This document shows, piece by piece, positions 10,201-21,250 of a stretch of DNA of 64,000 bases (position 1 is its first letter; each line of letters opens with the position of its first letter). The notes below the pieces were generated by a model. The model did not search any database. It worked only from the letters and a program-made list of their open reading frames with translations, and was not told the origin of the DNA. Source of the DNA: Persicaria tinctoria. Lineage: Eukaryota; Streptophyta; Magnoliopsida; Caryophyllales; Polygonaceae. A program made the translations under genes and the position numbers. Location: NCBI GenBank assembly GCA_037127255.1, contig JBANSL010000014.1:2606501-2670500 (forward strand). The letters are read 5' to 3'.

Positions 10201-11491
10201 TGAAACCTTTTCTCATGTGGTCAAAATGACCACTATTAGAGCCCTCATTGCTGTTGTTGCATCAAAGAAATGGCCTATTTTCCAGTTGGATGTTAACAAT
10301 GCTTTCCTTCATGGAGATCTTCATGAAGAGGTTTATATGTTAATGCCTGAGGGGGTTCCCTATCCCAATCACAGTGTCTGCAGGCTCAAGAAAAGTTTAT
10401 ATGGCCTCAAGCAAGCCTCTAGGCAGTGGTTTCACAAGCTGACTACCACTCTTCAGTCTCTCAAGTATGTTCAGTCCAAAAATGATTATTCAGTCTTCAT
10501 CAAGCATTGTGCATCCCAGATCACCATTCTTGCTGTCTACGTTGATGACATCTTGATTACTGGCTATTGTACTTCTGAAATTACCTTCCTCAAGGGCTTT
10601 CTTCATACCACCTTTAGCATCAAGGATCTTGGTCACCTTAACTATTTTCTGGGAATGGAAATCACTTCCTTGCCAGATGGTTATGCAGTTACTCAATCTA
10701 AGTTTACCAGAGAACTCCTTCTAGATTCTAGCATTGCATCTGATGCTAAGCCAGCAGTTACACCACTACCTTTACACCTCAAGCTTAATGATCTAGATGG
10801 TCATCTCTTGGTAGATCCTACTCGTTACCGAGCACTTGTTGGCAAGCTCAACTTCTTGACCAATACACGCCCTGACCTTTGCTATGCAGTTCAGACACTT
10901 AGTCAGTTCATGCAAAAGCCTCGATCTCCTTATCTTGATGCTTTGTTGCACACTTTGCGGTATGTTCAGGGCACTGCTGGTCAAGGCATCTTACTCAATG
11001 GTTGATCTTCTCCTGTCCTCAAAGCGTTCTCCAATTCAGATTGGGCTGCTTGCCCTGTCACTAGGAGGTCTGTCACAGGCTATATCGTCTTCCTTGGCAC
11101 TTCCCCCGTCAGTTGGAAGTCGAAGAAACAATCAGTAGTTTCTCGTAGCTCCTCCGAAGCTGAGTATAGAGCCATGGCCAATGCTACTACAGAGATCACT
11201 TGGTTAGTCCGTCTCCTCCAAGATTTTGGTGTTGCCCCAATAAAGCCAGTCACCTTGTTTTGTGATAATCGCTCCGCCCTTCAAATTGCCACCAATCCTG
11301 TTTTCCATGAGCGTACGAAGCACATTGAGGTGGATTGCCATTTCACTCGTGACAAAGTCATGGAAGGTTTACTTAGTCTGTCATTTGTCACGTCTACAGA
11401 GCAATTGGCTGATGTTTTGACAAAGGTTTTACCGTCTCCACGGCAGCAATACATCCTTTCCAAGCTGGGGATTTATCATCCACCGGCTTGA
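7231..11491 (+). pseudogene. copia gag-pol of element 2 (three stops, one frameshift)
   Basis: The probable start is at 7231 (MADEVVHP). The order is a Gag domain with NYVSWRRSVE, two zinc-knuckle-like motifs at about 8088-8205, protease with DSGATDHI (about 8398), integrase with its HHCC segment (HCRLGH to CKIC) and [14 protein letters not shown] with QLDVNNAFLHGDL and YVDDILI, then RNase H ending near 11491. Defects are an in-frame TAA at 7717, a TAA at 9226, a one-base A insertion in the A-run near 9591-9597 and a TGA at 11003. The first knuckle has Tyr in place of the zinc-binding His (CX2CX4YX4C); the second is intact. Three of these changes fit C-to-T transitions. Confidence 0.92.
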
Positions 11492-11498
11492 GGGGGGC

Positions 11499-11679
11499 TA
11501 TTGGGGTTAGTTGTTGAGGTTATGCAACTTGGTTGCTTAGTAGTTATAACTGCCTACCGTGTGCAATAAGCTGAGGAAAAGTGGTGTATAAATAGGCCCC
11601 TTTTGTTTGTAATTCACACTCAATATACAATTCAATCAAATACAACACACATTTTTGCTCTCTTCCCTCTGCTGTTACA
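11499..11679 (+). repeat. 3' LTR of copia element 2
   Basis: This is the second copy of the 181-bp LTR. It follows the purine tract and ends at the CAACC target duplication (11680-11684). Confidence 0.93.
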
Positions 11680-12290
11680 CAACCGTGCACATCGGAATCC
11701 TTAATTACAACGTCGATTGATTTCCTTCCGGTCTCTCTCTCTCAACCTCTTCGTCATTGATACTTAGGTCAAATAATTTGACTTTACACACTAACTTGTT
11801 CTAAATCAATCAAGTAAGAAGAATGAGTTTCAACGTAGTAACTGAAGTCTAATTAATTAACTGATGAAAGTGCTTGATCGATGGTGAAGCAGGGTTAACC
11901 GATAAAATTGCTTGATGGACGATGGGTTGTTTAATCGACCTAGAAGATTTTTTTCTTCTGATCTAAAAAAAAGAAGAAGATTTTTTTCTTTATTTAAAAA
12001 AATTGACCAAAATCATTCAGATTTTTTAAACAAAATTTAAAGAATTTTATTTTATTGAGTACCAATTGGTTATTTAAAGATTTGGTGGAGATTTGGTGTA
12101 TAATTGGGTAGAGTAAGTTTTAATTTTTTAAAACTAATTTCTATATTAGGATGTTATTCATCGCCTCGGGGCGACGAATAGCAAAACCCTTTTTCAAAAA
12201 TTAAAAATACGACCGTTTAAATTGAACCATAACAGCAAAAATGTTATGGCTCAATTTTTTTTTAAATAGAAAAAAAAAAGATTTTTTTAA

Positions 12291-13087
12291 TCGATGAAAA
12301 AATAATAAGTTCGAAAAAAGTTATGATTTAGTTTTTTTTTAAATTAAATTTTAGAAGAAAGAAAACTTTTTTTAGAAAAATATAATTTAGATTTAGTGCA
12401 TTTATGATTATACAAGTTTAGTACTCGCACTTTTGTGCGTTTTTTTTGTAAATTAATACATTTAATATTAAAAAAATGTATAAAAAAAGTTTTGTGGATT
12501 TGTTTTAATTCTTATCAATTAATAACTAACAAAATCTTATCAATTAATAACAAACTAATCATATATATATTAATCTAATCTAATTAACAAATCCTATATT
12601 TCACCAAAAAATAAATTAACATTTTTTATCAATTAATAACAAACAAATAAATTAACATTTCTTCTAAAATTTAATTTAAAAAAAAACTAAATCATAACTT
12701 TTTTCGAACTTATTATTTTTTTAATCGATGAAAAAATAATAAGTTCGAAAAAAGTTATGATTTAGTTTTTTTTTAAATTAAATTTTAGAAGAAAGAAAAC
12801 TTTTTTTAGAAAAATATAATTTAGATTTAGTGCATTTATGATTATACAAGTTTAGTACTCGCACTTTTGTGCGTTTTTTTTGTAAATTAATACATTTAAT
12901 ATTAAAAAAATGTATAAAAAAAGTTTTGTGGATTTGTTTTAATTCTTATCAATTAATAACTAACAAAATCTTATCAATTAATAACAAACTAATCATATAT
13001 ATATTAATCTAATCTAATTAACAAATCCTATATTTCACCAAAAAATAAATTAACATTTTTTATCAATTAATAACAAACAAATAAATT
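12291..13087. repeat. Direct repeat (434-bp offset) with inverted segment between
   Basis: About 363 bp starting TCGATGAAAAAATAATAAG at 12291 recurs at 12725 and runs to 13087. Between the copies, at 12658-12724, lies an inverted copy of the first ~65 bases. The DNA is over 75% A+T and non-coding. The left part matches the array flank motif (AATSGATGAAAAAA...AAGTTCG) seen near 23700, 52195 and 54600. Confidence 0.85.
12658..12794. repeat. Near-perfect palindrome, ~65-bp arms
   Basis: The left arm (12658-12724) starts TTTCTTCTAAAATTTAATTT and the right arm (12728-12794) is its reverse complement, centred on AATCGATG. A single strand could fold into a long hairpin. The likely origin is a replication template switch, since no transposon termini are seen. 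Confidence 0.85.
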
Positions 13088-13470
13088 TGAAAGTAGATGA
13101 ATCTTATCCGAAGAGAAGCTCTGAAATTGTCATATGGTCTGACTTGCATGAGAAGATCATTGTAGAACTGCATGTCCCATAGCATTGTTGTGTTGTCTGT
13201 CAACAAACAAATAAATTTGTATTGCTTAGACAAACAGGCTGCAACAGATACAAAGTGTTGATATAATAAGAACTTACTTATAGTTCCATATGACGTTAAT
13301 GGTTTATCATTGAAGCTGAAGATCTGGGTTAAGTTATCAAAGTTGGGATGTTGCACAACCAAGTTCCATTCCACTGCGAATAGTTGTAATTGAAATTCGT
13401 AATCATGACCTTCATCAGCCAGTATTGCTTGTACTTGAGCTTGAGATGACAATGCACCCGGATTGGGCAC
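13088..13470 (-). pseudogene. Unrecognised gene fragment with possible intron
   Basis: A minus-strand frame begins MPNPGALSSQAQVQAILADE and continues through a polar, domain-like stretch (EWNLVVQHPNFDN, FSFNDKPLTSYGT). A GTAAGT donor lies near 13278, with acceptor-like TTGCAG (about 13242) and TTGACAG (about 13200), after which DNTTMLWDMQFYND reads well as protein. Composition is much less AT-rich than the surroundings. The fragment is bordered by, and internally contains, repeats of AACAAACAAATAAA. I do not recognise the protein. A captured or decayed host gene is the best reading. Confidence 0.35.
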
Positions 13471-13809
13471 ATATGATTAGTACATCGGACCAAAGGCGAA
13501 TAACAAACAAATAAACTCGATAAAAAAACGTGATTAATGAATTCAGTCAAAACGAAACTAAAATCCAAAATGAACTCCATAACGAATTCGACGCTAATTC
13601 GCACAAACAAATAAACTAAATAAAAAACGTGATTAATGAATCACACAAACGAAGATAAATAAAATAATATTTAAAGTACCTTTTTTTTCGAAGATTCCTA
13701 TTATTATTCTCTATGGGCACTTTACCTTTATTATTTGACATTGTAGGCAATCTAATCTAGTTCGGTTGAAAAAAAAAATTCATACGACATACCATGGATC
13801 ACTAACTAA

Positions 13810-14198
13810 TAGACCTATCAAACGGGTCATTCGGATCGGGTTCGGGTCGGGTCACTTCGGGTTTCGGGTAAAACGGGTTTCGGGTTGACTCGAACTCGGG
13901 TTTGATCGGGTTTCGGGTCGGGTTCGGGTCGATTTCGGGTTTGTCAATTTTTTCTTTTTTAAATTAAAAAAATCATTGTTTGATAATTTTGTGATAAATT
14001 TTAATTATATATAACTATAAATCAACCGGGTCAAAATTACCGGGTCAATCGGGTCACTGGGTCGAAACCCAGATTACCCGGAAAATTTCGGGTTTTTCGG
14101 GTTCGGGTCGAAAAAAAACTTCGGGTCAAAATTTTCGGGTTCGGGTCGGAAATTTTTCGGGTCGGGTCACCGGGTCGGGTTGTGTTTTGACAGGTCTA
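13810..14198. mobile_element. hAT-type MITE with CGGGTTCGGGT repeats
   Basis: The terminal inverted repeats are TAGACCTATCAAA and, at the right, the complement of TTTTGACAGGTCTA. The 8-bp CTAACTAA flanks both sides (13802-13809 and 14199-14206), diagnostic of hAT transposition. The interior is dominated by short variants of CGGGTTCGGGTCGGG on both sides of an AT-rich centre. No transposase is present. Confidence 0.88.
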
Positions 14199-14206
14199 CT
14201 AACTAA

Positions 14207-16421
14207 TATATAGAGGCGAAATCATGGGATCACCACTGGATAAAATCGCTTGGCTTAACAAAAAAATCATAACGACCAGATAAACAATAAATTGGTATTT
14301 TAATTTCTAAAACTAATCGGCATATATTTCATTTTTCCGATCAGATAACAATCAATTAATAACAACCGGATACACATTTTAAACTAATCGGCATATAAAA
14401 TCATAACAATCGGATACACATTTAAAAATAATTAATTGATTATTATTAATATAATTAATATATTAATATAATTAATTTAAATTGTAATTAATTAATTAAC
14501 AAATCATTAAAAAAAACAATCCTAACAACCGAATACACATTTAAAAACAATTAATTGATAACTGATTATTATTAATATAATTAATTTAAATTGCAATTAA
14601 TTAATTAATTAACAAATCAAAAATCAAAAAATAAAAATAACCTACTTTAAAGGGTAAGTCGACACATGGCGTAAACGACTTCTTCTTTAGTATTATACAA
14701 TTGATGTTAAACATATAAATTAAAACTAGTTCTTTTTCTGAACCTTGTTCGAGTTTTTCTTAATATTTTCGGTCGAGTTTGATGTATTAAACAAAATATT
14801 TAACAAATCAATTTTCTGTTAACATATTGCCCATGCTTCTTGTCATGTTATTCTTTGAAATTTTCTTTTCTTGATATGATATGATCGATACTTCAAATTT
14901 GAGAAACAATGGTAAATCAACCGCTTCCACACTTCTCCTAACATCCGTCCTAATTAAAGGCAAAGAAAAGAAACCTTATAGTTTTTTGCTTAAGAAAATT
15001 GAGTTTGGATCCTCTGTGATACTTTATCTATTACACATCATGTTACACCTTTTAAATTGGTCTAAATTATAAATCGATTTAATAGGTTGAGCATCGAATA
15101 TTTTTGGTTTTTTCCCATTGTATTTAATTTTGAAAATCAATTTTCATAACCATAATAGATTTCACACTATGCTTGTGAAACGGGCTGCAGAAAATGAATG
15201 ATTTATATTTTTACTCATTTTAAGGTCGTGTGTATTTTATTTTGAGCCCAATTAATCCAATTTTCCCTCTAATAGACCATTCGTTTTAGATTTTTTTTTT
15301 AAACTTTTGGTACTTGTCATTCCTATTGTCTTTAATATTGAAATCTAATTTTCATCGCCATAATATATTTCACATCATGCCTTTGAATCAAGCTGAATAA
15401 AATGTATATCCAATCAAGTCATACAACACAATAGCAAGCATAATATATAACACCCCGTTCTGTCAGTTTCACTTTAGAGCCTAAGACTATCAATAGAAAT
15501 ATCCTAAAATCAAATTACAGAGTAGAAAGCTTTGTTATATTACTTAGTTAACATCAAACAAAAGTTGTTCACACCTTGAACCACAAACAAAATTCCATGA
15601 GTAGACAATTATACCATGTATTCCTGTTCTAGGTTGAACTTGTAGTTATAGGAGAACGTAGGCATTAGATACAAAGTGATTATCCTTACCAAACATAATT
15701 GGTTCATAGATTACAAATATAGTTGAAGTACATACTTCAAACAACCAATACAATCATTGAGACATGAACTCAAACAACTCCAAAATAACTGTACATATCA
15801 TCCTACAAGTCCCATTTAAGAAGTCAACTAAATCGCCTTATAGGTGGCTGCATCATATGACAGAAAATTCAACAACACTTTATGTAGAAACATCGCCCAA
15901 AAACAGACAATTTCAAGACCAGAACATCCCTAAACCAGCCTTTTCCGTGAGGTGAAATTAATGTTGAAAATTCCAGCAACATGTTCTCCCTTCACAACCC
16001 AACAGAACCAACAACAATCTGCATCAAAAGGTTCAACAACATGAGCCAGGAATTGCCACCTTCCAAACATTCAATAAACAACACAAATATAAATAAATCA
16101 ACCCAAAATAGCCCTCAAATCACAAATACAACAACCCAAAAACAACCATTAAGACATCAACCAAACAACTACCCTAACTAAAAATATTTAATTAGTAGCT
16201 CAAACAACTCCTAAACAATATGCAAAAAAACCTATAAATCATCATTTGAAGTAAAAATCCATCTTTCTCAGCTAAGATGGTTGAAAATAATGAAGAAGGA
16301 CCATAAATTGAATTAAGGATTGTGAACAACTTTGATAAGTTTGGATGGAAGAAGAAACTCCTTTCTATATTTTAGCCGAGATGGTTGATATTGACGAACC
16401 CCTAAGGATTTATATATAAGA
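14207..16421. other. AT-rich spacer with tandem repeat; no gene seen
   Basis: At 14404-14619 a ~119-bp unit (AACAATCGGATACACATTT..., then AATTAATTAA runs) occurs about twice, with a partial copy before it. From 15450 to 16400 the DNA is C/A-rich on the plus strand and starts near a TAACACCCCG word typical of Ty3/gypsy LTR ends. I see no second LTR, primer site or frame there, so it is left unclassified. Confidence 0.5.
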
Positions 16422-16889
16422 CTAGTGTAGATCCCGTTCCGTGGACGGAGAATACAGTAACCTAAATATGCATTAATTTTTCCTCCAAAAAATAAAATAG
16501 ATATTAATAAAATTAGTTCGACAGATTATATATAATCTAAATATATTCTATTTAAATTCTGTCAAATATAAATATTTAGATAATTGATTTTTAAAAATAT
16601 TTTAATATTTTTTTTTATTAAATATATAGTACATATATTTTTTATAGTTTACTAAAATATCTATGCGCGGATAGATGTGTTATATTAATATAGTTTTTTT
16701 CCTTTTATAAGATATTTCATCTATGCAATTATATGAGTTAATGGTAAAATAAAATAATTATTTTTATTAGATTTCCTTTTTGACGGGAGAAAACTCTGCG
16801 AGACGCGCTCACGCGCTGCCACGTAGGCAAATTCATTCACACGCCGCCACGCAGGCACCAATGCATCGGTTTTAGTATATGTATATAGA
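16422..16889 (-). mobile_element. Short non-autonomous Helitron
   Basis: Read on the minus strand, it starts TCTATATACATATACTAAAA after an A/T junction and ends with a GC-rich hairpin (CCGT...ACGG) about 10 bases before CTAG. On the plus strand this is CTAG at 16422-16425 and GA|T at 16888-16890. The 5' end closely resembles that of the Helitron at 21536. There is no target duplication, as expected for the class. It contains no RepHel frame. Confidence 0.7.
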
Positions 16890-17948
16890 TTATCGACCGA
16901 ATAGAATTTTAGTTTGTTGAAATAGTTTTGGGTGTCGACAGTATGGTCTAAAATAGTTTCCATACTCACATTCGATCGGGAAGGAAGGTGGGAGATGATC
17001 TGAAAATGCATTTCAAATTGACCATAAATGTTAAAAAGCTATAAAAAAAAACATGTTAATGAGGCGTAACTTAGTCTAGAATATTTAAGCTCTAATTCTC
17101 TAAGTAGAAAACATCATAACTTAAGTTACACCCGATTAACATATTTGTTACTTGAGAGAGAAACCAAAGATTTTTTACTTTAGATATATCAAAGACACAT
17201 ATTAGTCTTATATATCCTCTCATTTATTGAACATAAAATGGTAAAATATATATCTAAGTATATCTTCCACACATTCCTCAATGAAGGTGAAAGTCCGAGT
17301 CTTGTAAACCTAAAACCCACCGTAATGCCGATTCCAAAACACTTTCATACCAACATATTGATTAATTAACATAATACGGCTCAATTTCAGAGACAAATTA
17401 AAGGTCAAAACATGATGAAACGACAAATCAATACTCAACCAACACTTACTTTAATAAATTGAAACTGTATATATATATCATTCAACCATTCATGAATGAT
17501 GCAAATTAACAGTACAATACACACATACTAACAATTAATTAGTGCTAATTCATATGAAACCTTAATCCACCAAAGACGGCTATGTGTCGTTACCATGAAT
17601 TGGCAAAAAAACAATACTATAATCCAATGGATTCGGCAAAGATCAAACTAGTAATTGAGTCAAAAGAAGTGGTTCACAAATAAATTCAATCATTCATGAA
17701 ATCTGCACACCCGACTGATCAACCTAATTATCGACAACAACAGTCCATCAACCCTCCCGAATCCATAGAAATCTAAAACCTGCTCCGATATCAATGGTAA
17801 GATTTCTATTCAATTTCAATCATAAAATCAATCAAAACATGATCCGTATTTCATACAATTAAAACCATCATTCTATAAATTTGATCCAACGTAAACAAAT
17901 CAAATCTCACAATTTTGCTAAAAAGACAAATAATTGAAAAATGGAAAA
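16890..17948. other. 3' flank of NHL copy 3; no gene seen
   Basis: The AT-rich DNA from 17300 on is homologous to 4720-5340. It includes the degenerate primer-site complement GCTCCGATATCA (17789) and the segment that reads into the gene (AATCAAATCTCACAATTTTGC). It is part of the duplicated unit and has no frame with protein character. Confidence 0.5.
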
Positions 17949-18581
17949 TCAGTAAAAGCCTATCACTTGACAATCGACCTTCTGAGCCCTAACCGCCGAC
18001 CGACCGGAGCAATCAATCACAACGTCCTCGCAGGTCGCAGCCAGCGATAATCGTTTCCCCAAATCCCCGTTCAATATGACTCTGACGATCCCCTCTCCGG
18101 CCGCCAAGTCAGCCCTAACCTCCTCAACAAGCTTGGCATCAAGGTGCCACTCTCCGGAGTAGAGATCGGGCAGGGGCACCAGGCCAAACGCCTCCCCGTG
18201 GACCAGCTCCTCGCTGCCCGCGGTCAGGTTGAAGACGCCGGGCAGGCGGCCGCTGTTGGCGATCATCTGTTTGCCCTTCATCACATACAATCTGAGGTTT
18301 GTCAGTTTGAGTGGGGGCCCGTCGGGGTCCGGGTTGCCGGCCCGGATGCCGACTCCGACGTTGCTTTCGACGCGGCCGTCGGGGGTGACGTTGTAGTATC
18401 TGACCGCTGTTGACTCGACGGCGACGGTCATATACTTGACGGGGAACGGCCGCTCAAGCTTTATCATGTAGATCATGAGAGCCGCCATGGCTGCAAAAAA
18501 GATGCAAACGCATACGCATATCATCTTTGTGCAACAATCCTCGTCCTCGCAGGTCGTGGATGGTTCTGTAGTCGTAGACAT
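17949..18581 (-). CDS. NHL/LEA_2-like single-pass membrane protein, copy 3 (intact)
   Basis: This 210-residue frame starts at MSTTTEPSTTCEDEDCC (ATG at 18581). A longer upstream frame exists only because one T is missing next to the start, and it has no ATG, so 18581 is the right start. The membrane segment is at about residues 18-42 (ICVCVCIFFAAMAALMIYMI). The ectodomain carries the same blocks as copy 2 (GVGIRAGNPDPDGPP, LPGVFNLTAGSEELVHGEAFG, ADLAAGEGIVRVILNGDLGK, CEDVVIDCSGRS, KVDCQVIG). It has the same length as copy 2 and no defects, so it is one of the best candidates for a working gene. Confidence 0.75.
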   Translation of the reverse strand: MSTTTEPSTTCEDEDCCTKMICVCVCIFFAAMAALMIYMIKLERPFPVKYMTVAVESTAVRYYNVTPDGRVESNVGVGIRAGNPDPDGPPLKLTNLRLYVMKGKQMIANSGRLPGVFNLTAGSEELVHGEAFGLVPLPDLYSGEWHLDAKLVEEVRADLAAGEGIVRVILNGDLGKRLSLAATCEDVVIDCSGRSAVRAQKVDCQVIGFY

Positions 18582-18583
18582 TG

Positions 18584-18680
18584 AAACGACGTCGTTTACG
18601 GGATTGATCGATCGACGCCGGTGGAAGCAAATCATTTTAGCAAATTGCAAAAGATGTGCGTCGTATAAGAGTGTTGAAAT
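18584..18680 (-). promoter_or_regulatory. Core promoter region of NHL-like copy 3
   Basis: The palindrome AAACGACGTCGTTT is at 18584-18597, one base closer to the ATG than in copies 1 and 2. The TATA-like element near 18675 reads CTATTTCAA on the minus strand rather than CTATTTAA, so the promoter may be weaker. Confidence 0.4.
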
Positions 18681-20697
18681 AGCCGTCTTCTATATATATC
18701 AACTCTCGCCCTAAATTAAATATTAAAAATACTGTATTTTTTTTCAAACTAATCCATCACACTTTTTTTGGGATAAAATATTATTTTTAAATTAAATAAA
18801 AACAATTTATCAAATTAATTATCTTCTAACTTTATACTAACGCCTGGCTTACGTGACGCTCGTAGACACTCCTCATAAAATTTTCTTCCAAAAATAATCA
18901 TACTAAAAAAATTACTCCGTATTAGATAATTGTAATTTAGATTGAATTAAATAGAACTGTTGGTTTTATCTTATCTCATATAATCGGATAGATATAATAT
19001 CATATAAAAAAGATTAAATATATAATTAGAATTAGAATTCTTATCTATTTTTATTTTGAAATACATAAAAAGATGCACTATCTGACTATCTAATTGAAAA
19101 CTTATTTAATTGTTATATATAAAAAAGATTATATAAAAATATTAAATAGATAGATTTTGACTTTTAAAACTAAGGATGCTCGTTAACAGTAAAAATGTTA
19201 TGGTTCAATTTTTTTTTAAATAGAAAAAAAAAAGATTTTTTTTTGGTGCTAAAAAAAAAACATAATTTAGATTTAGTGCATTTATTATTATATGTTAAAC
19301 ATAAAAATTAAAATTTACTCCGTATTGTTTACTATTAATGCATATTTTTTTAGAATGAGATCTAATTAATTCTCCCCGCTTTATGTAGCGATAAATGATG
19401 AATTCAAAACCAGTCCCAATTCAATGGAGTTGTGGGGTATGTAGAGTTAATTTTCCCCTCACAAAAAATAATTGAAAAAATGTTTAGGTTGGTGGGCCCC
19501 GGGTTGGTGGGGTTGGAGAAAAAGATAAGGCAAGATCTTGTCCGTTAATTTTTATTTTACGGTCAAGATCTTGTCAAATCTACCCATAAAGTATTTAAAA
19601 TATACGGGTAAAGATCACGTAGGGTTGAACTCCGTGAGTTTGGTAAAATTGTCTTATAGGAATCTATCGACCCTAAATAATAAATTAAAAAATGACTAAA
19701 ATAATTTAAATCTAAACCTTTTATTTGAAATCGAGTGGTTAGGATTTATCCTAAGCCAGAAAAATTTATCTCCTTCTATTCCGAAGAATCAAAGGTAACC
19801 AAAAGCAAAATACTGAATGCAGATAGAGATGTTCCTAAAGCTTCAACGGATCTGAGCATTCGAGTTGGGATTTGCAGGAGATCGTTTAATTTCGAATTGC
19901 AAATTATTTATGCCGGTAAATTTGGGATATTAATTTAGACTATCCACGATGGAGATATATAAATGTGTATTTATTAGACAATTTTGAGCTCTATTGGTTG
20001 TTTTGGGTGTGTACAAATGTACAATTTAATCATGCGATACGCAAATTTGAACATACTATCTCCCAATGTGTATAAACATTTTACAAAGACAATTTCATTG
20101 ATTTATTTGTTTATGATTTTATTTTTTATTTTGTTTTAAAAATAAATTGTATTTGAATGAAGTATAAAAAATACAAATTTCACTAATAGATCAAATTACT
20201 AAAAACTGATGTGTAATTTTACTCATCTGGTATAAATGTAGACATTAAACGTTTTCATAATACATCAACATGGGCATGATGGGCCATAATTCTATATTTG
20301 GCTTGCCTAATATATGATCTCACCTATTTTATCAATATCATCATGTTCACCTTAGTTGATGATTCAAAATAATTCTTAATATAAATTATTCAACCTTATA
20401 TCTTAATTAGTAATAAACTCATCTTTTTATACTCCATATCTAAGAAATAAGTACCAATTTATTTTAAATAAATTGATTTGAAAAATAATATTTTATAAAA
20501 AAAATTAACCTCTTTAAAAAAATGTGCCAAAAATCAAACAGAAAACCAGATACAATGCAGGCAATATAACTTAGCAATATAAATTTGATCCAACCAAATC
20601 AAATCTCAAAATTTTGCTAAAAACAAAAATAATTGAAAACCGAATTCAAAGATGGAAAATCACAACTGACTTGATAGGGAATCAGTCACCAACCAAA
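18681..20697. other. 5' flank of copy 3 and 3' flank of copy 4; no gene seen
   Basis: The left part is the duplicated AT-rich 5' flank (compare 56580-57180). The rest, including the less AT-rich 19380-19940, shows no protein homology or transposon termini that I can identify. The last 170 bases match the 3' flanks of copies 5, 6 and 7. Confidence 0.45.
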
Positions 20698-21250
20698 TTA
20701 CCGGTAACCTTTCAATTGACAATCGACCTTCTGAGCCCTAGCCGCCGACCGGCCAGAGCAGTCAATCACGACGTCCTCGCAGATCACATCCAGCCATGTT
20801 TTTTTCCCCAAACGCCCGTTCAATATGACTCTGACGATCGCCTCTCCCGCCGCCAAGTCAGCCCTAACCTCCTCAACAAGCTCGGCATCGAAGTACGTCT
20901 GTCCGTAGCGATCGGGCACGGGCACCAGGCCAAACGCCTCCCCGTGGACCAGCTCCTCACTGCCCGCGGTCAGGTTGAAGACGCCGGGCAGGCGGCTGTT
21001 GGCGATCGTGTGTTTGTCCTTGTTCACATACAATTTGAGGCTTGTCAGGTTGAGGGGGGGCCCGTCGGGCTGAGGGTTGCCGGCCCGGATGCCGACTTCG
21101 ATGATGCTGCAGACGCGGCCGTCGGGGGTGGCGTTGTAGAATCTGACCGCCGTTGACTCGACGGCGACGGTCAGATACTTGCCGAGGTCAGGGGGCTTGA
21201 CCGGCTGGGCAGGGGTTAAACCCAAGTAGATCAAGAAAACAAAGGTGGCC
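20698..21250 (-). pseudogene. NHL/LEA_2-like copy 4, start and membrane anchor missing
   Basis: The ectodomain is complete and open: KYLTVAVESTAVRFYN, EVGIRAGNPQPDGPP, LPGVFNLTAGSEELVHGEAFGLV, DRYGQTYFDAELVEEV, CEDVVIDCSGRS, KVDCQLKG. The frame has no ATG at its beginning. Homology stops inside the membrane segment (VATFVFLIYLG), where the sequence jumps directly to far-upstream flank. The deletion removed the start codon, N-terminus and core promoter, roughly 500 bp judged from copy 3. A fusion transcript could still use an internal start, but a normal protein is unlikely. Confidence 0.75.

Larger units (their letters stand above)
7028..11679 (+). mobile_element. Ty1/copia retrotransposon 2, full length (4652 bp)
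   Basis: Two 181-bp LTRs (7028-7208 and 11499-11679) differ at one base that I can see (T versus C in the TTTTTGYTCTC stretch). The 5-bp duplication CAACC flanks the element (7023-7027 and 11680-11684). A primer site TGGTATCAGTCT follows the first LTR at 7209, and a purine tract GAGGGGGGC precedes the second. The LTRs start TATTGGGG rather than TG but end TTACA. The near-identical LTRs mean recent insertion, yet the coding region is already broken. It inserted inside the MULE. Confidence 0.95.
6674..12189. mobile_element. Non-autonomous Mutator-like element (MULE), split by copia 2
   Basis: The termini are long inverted repeats of over 120 bp. The left starts GGGTTTTGCTATTCATCGCC; the right ends GGCGACGAATAGCAAAACCC. 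The 9-bp TTTTTCAAA flanks both sides (6665-6673 and 12190-12198), as expected for Mutator-type elements. Without the nested copia element the MULE is about 860 bp and has no transposase. Its interior (6840-7022 and 11685-11760) is CT-rich and leader-like, possibly a captured host fragment. It inserted into the 5' flank of NHL copy 2; the uninterrupted counterpart is at about 18740-18790. Confidence 0.85.

Noticed and set aside
14404..14619. Evenly spaced repeats as a CRISPR-like array
   Set aside because: Plant nuclear DNA, about two ~119-bp imperfect AT-rich units and no spacer structure: a simple tandem duplication.
15455..16400. Solo gypsy LTR starting TAACACCCCG
   Set aside because: Only the start word fits. 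No matching end, target duplication, primer site or second copy was found.
18582..18650. N-terminal extension of copy 3 upstream of MSTTTEP
   Set aside because: The extended frame has no ATG and arises from a one-base deletion next to the start. Paralogues start at MSTTTEP.
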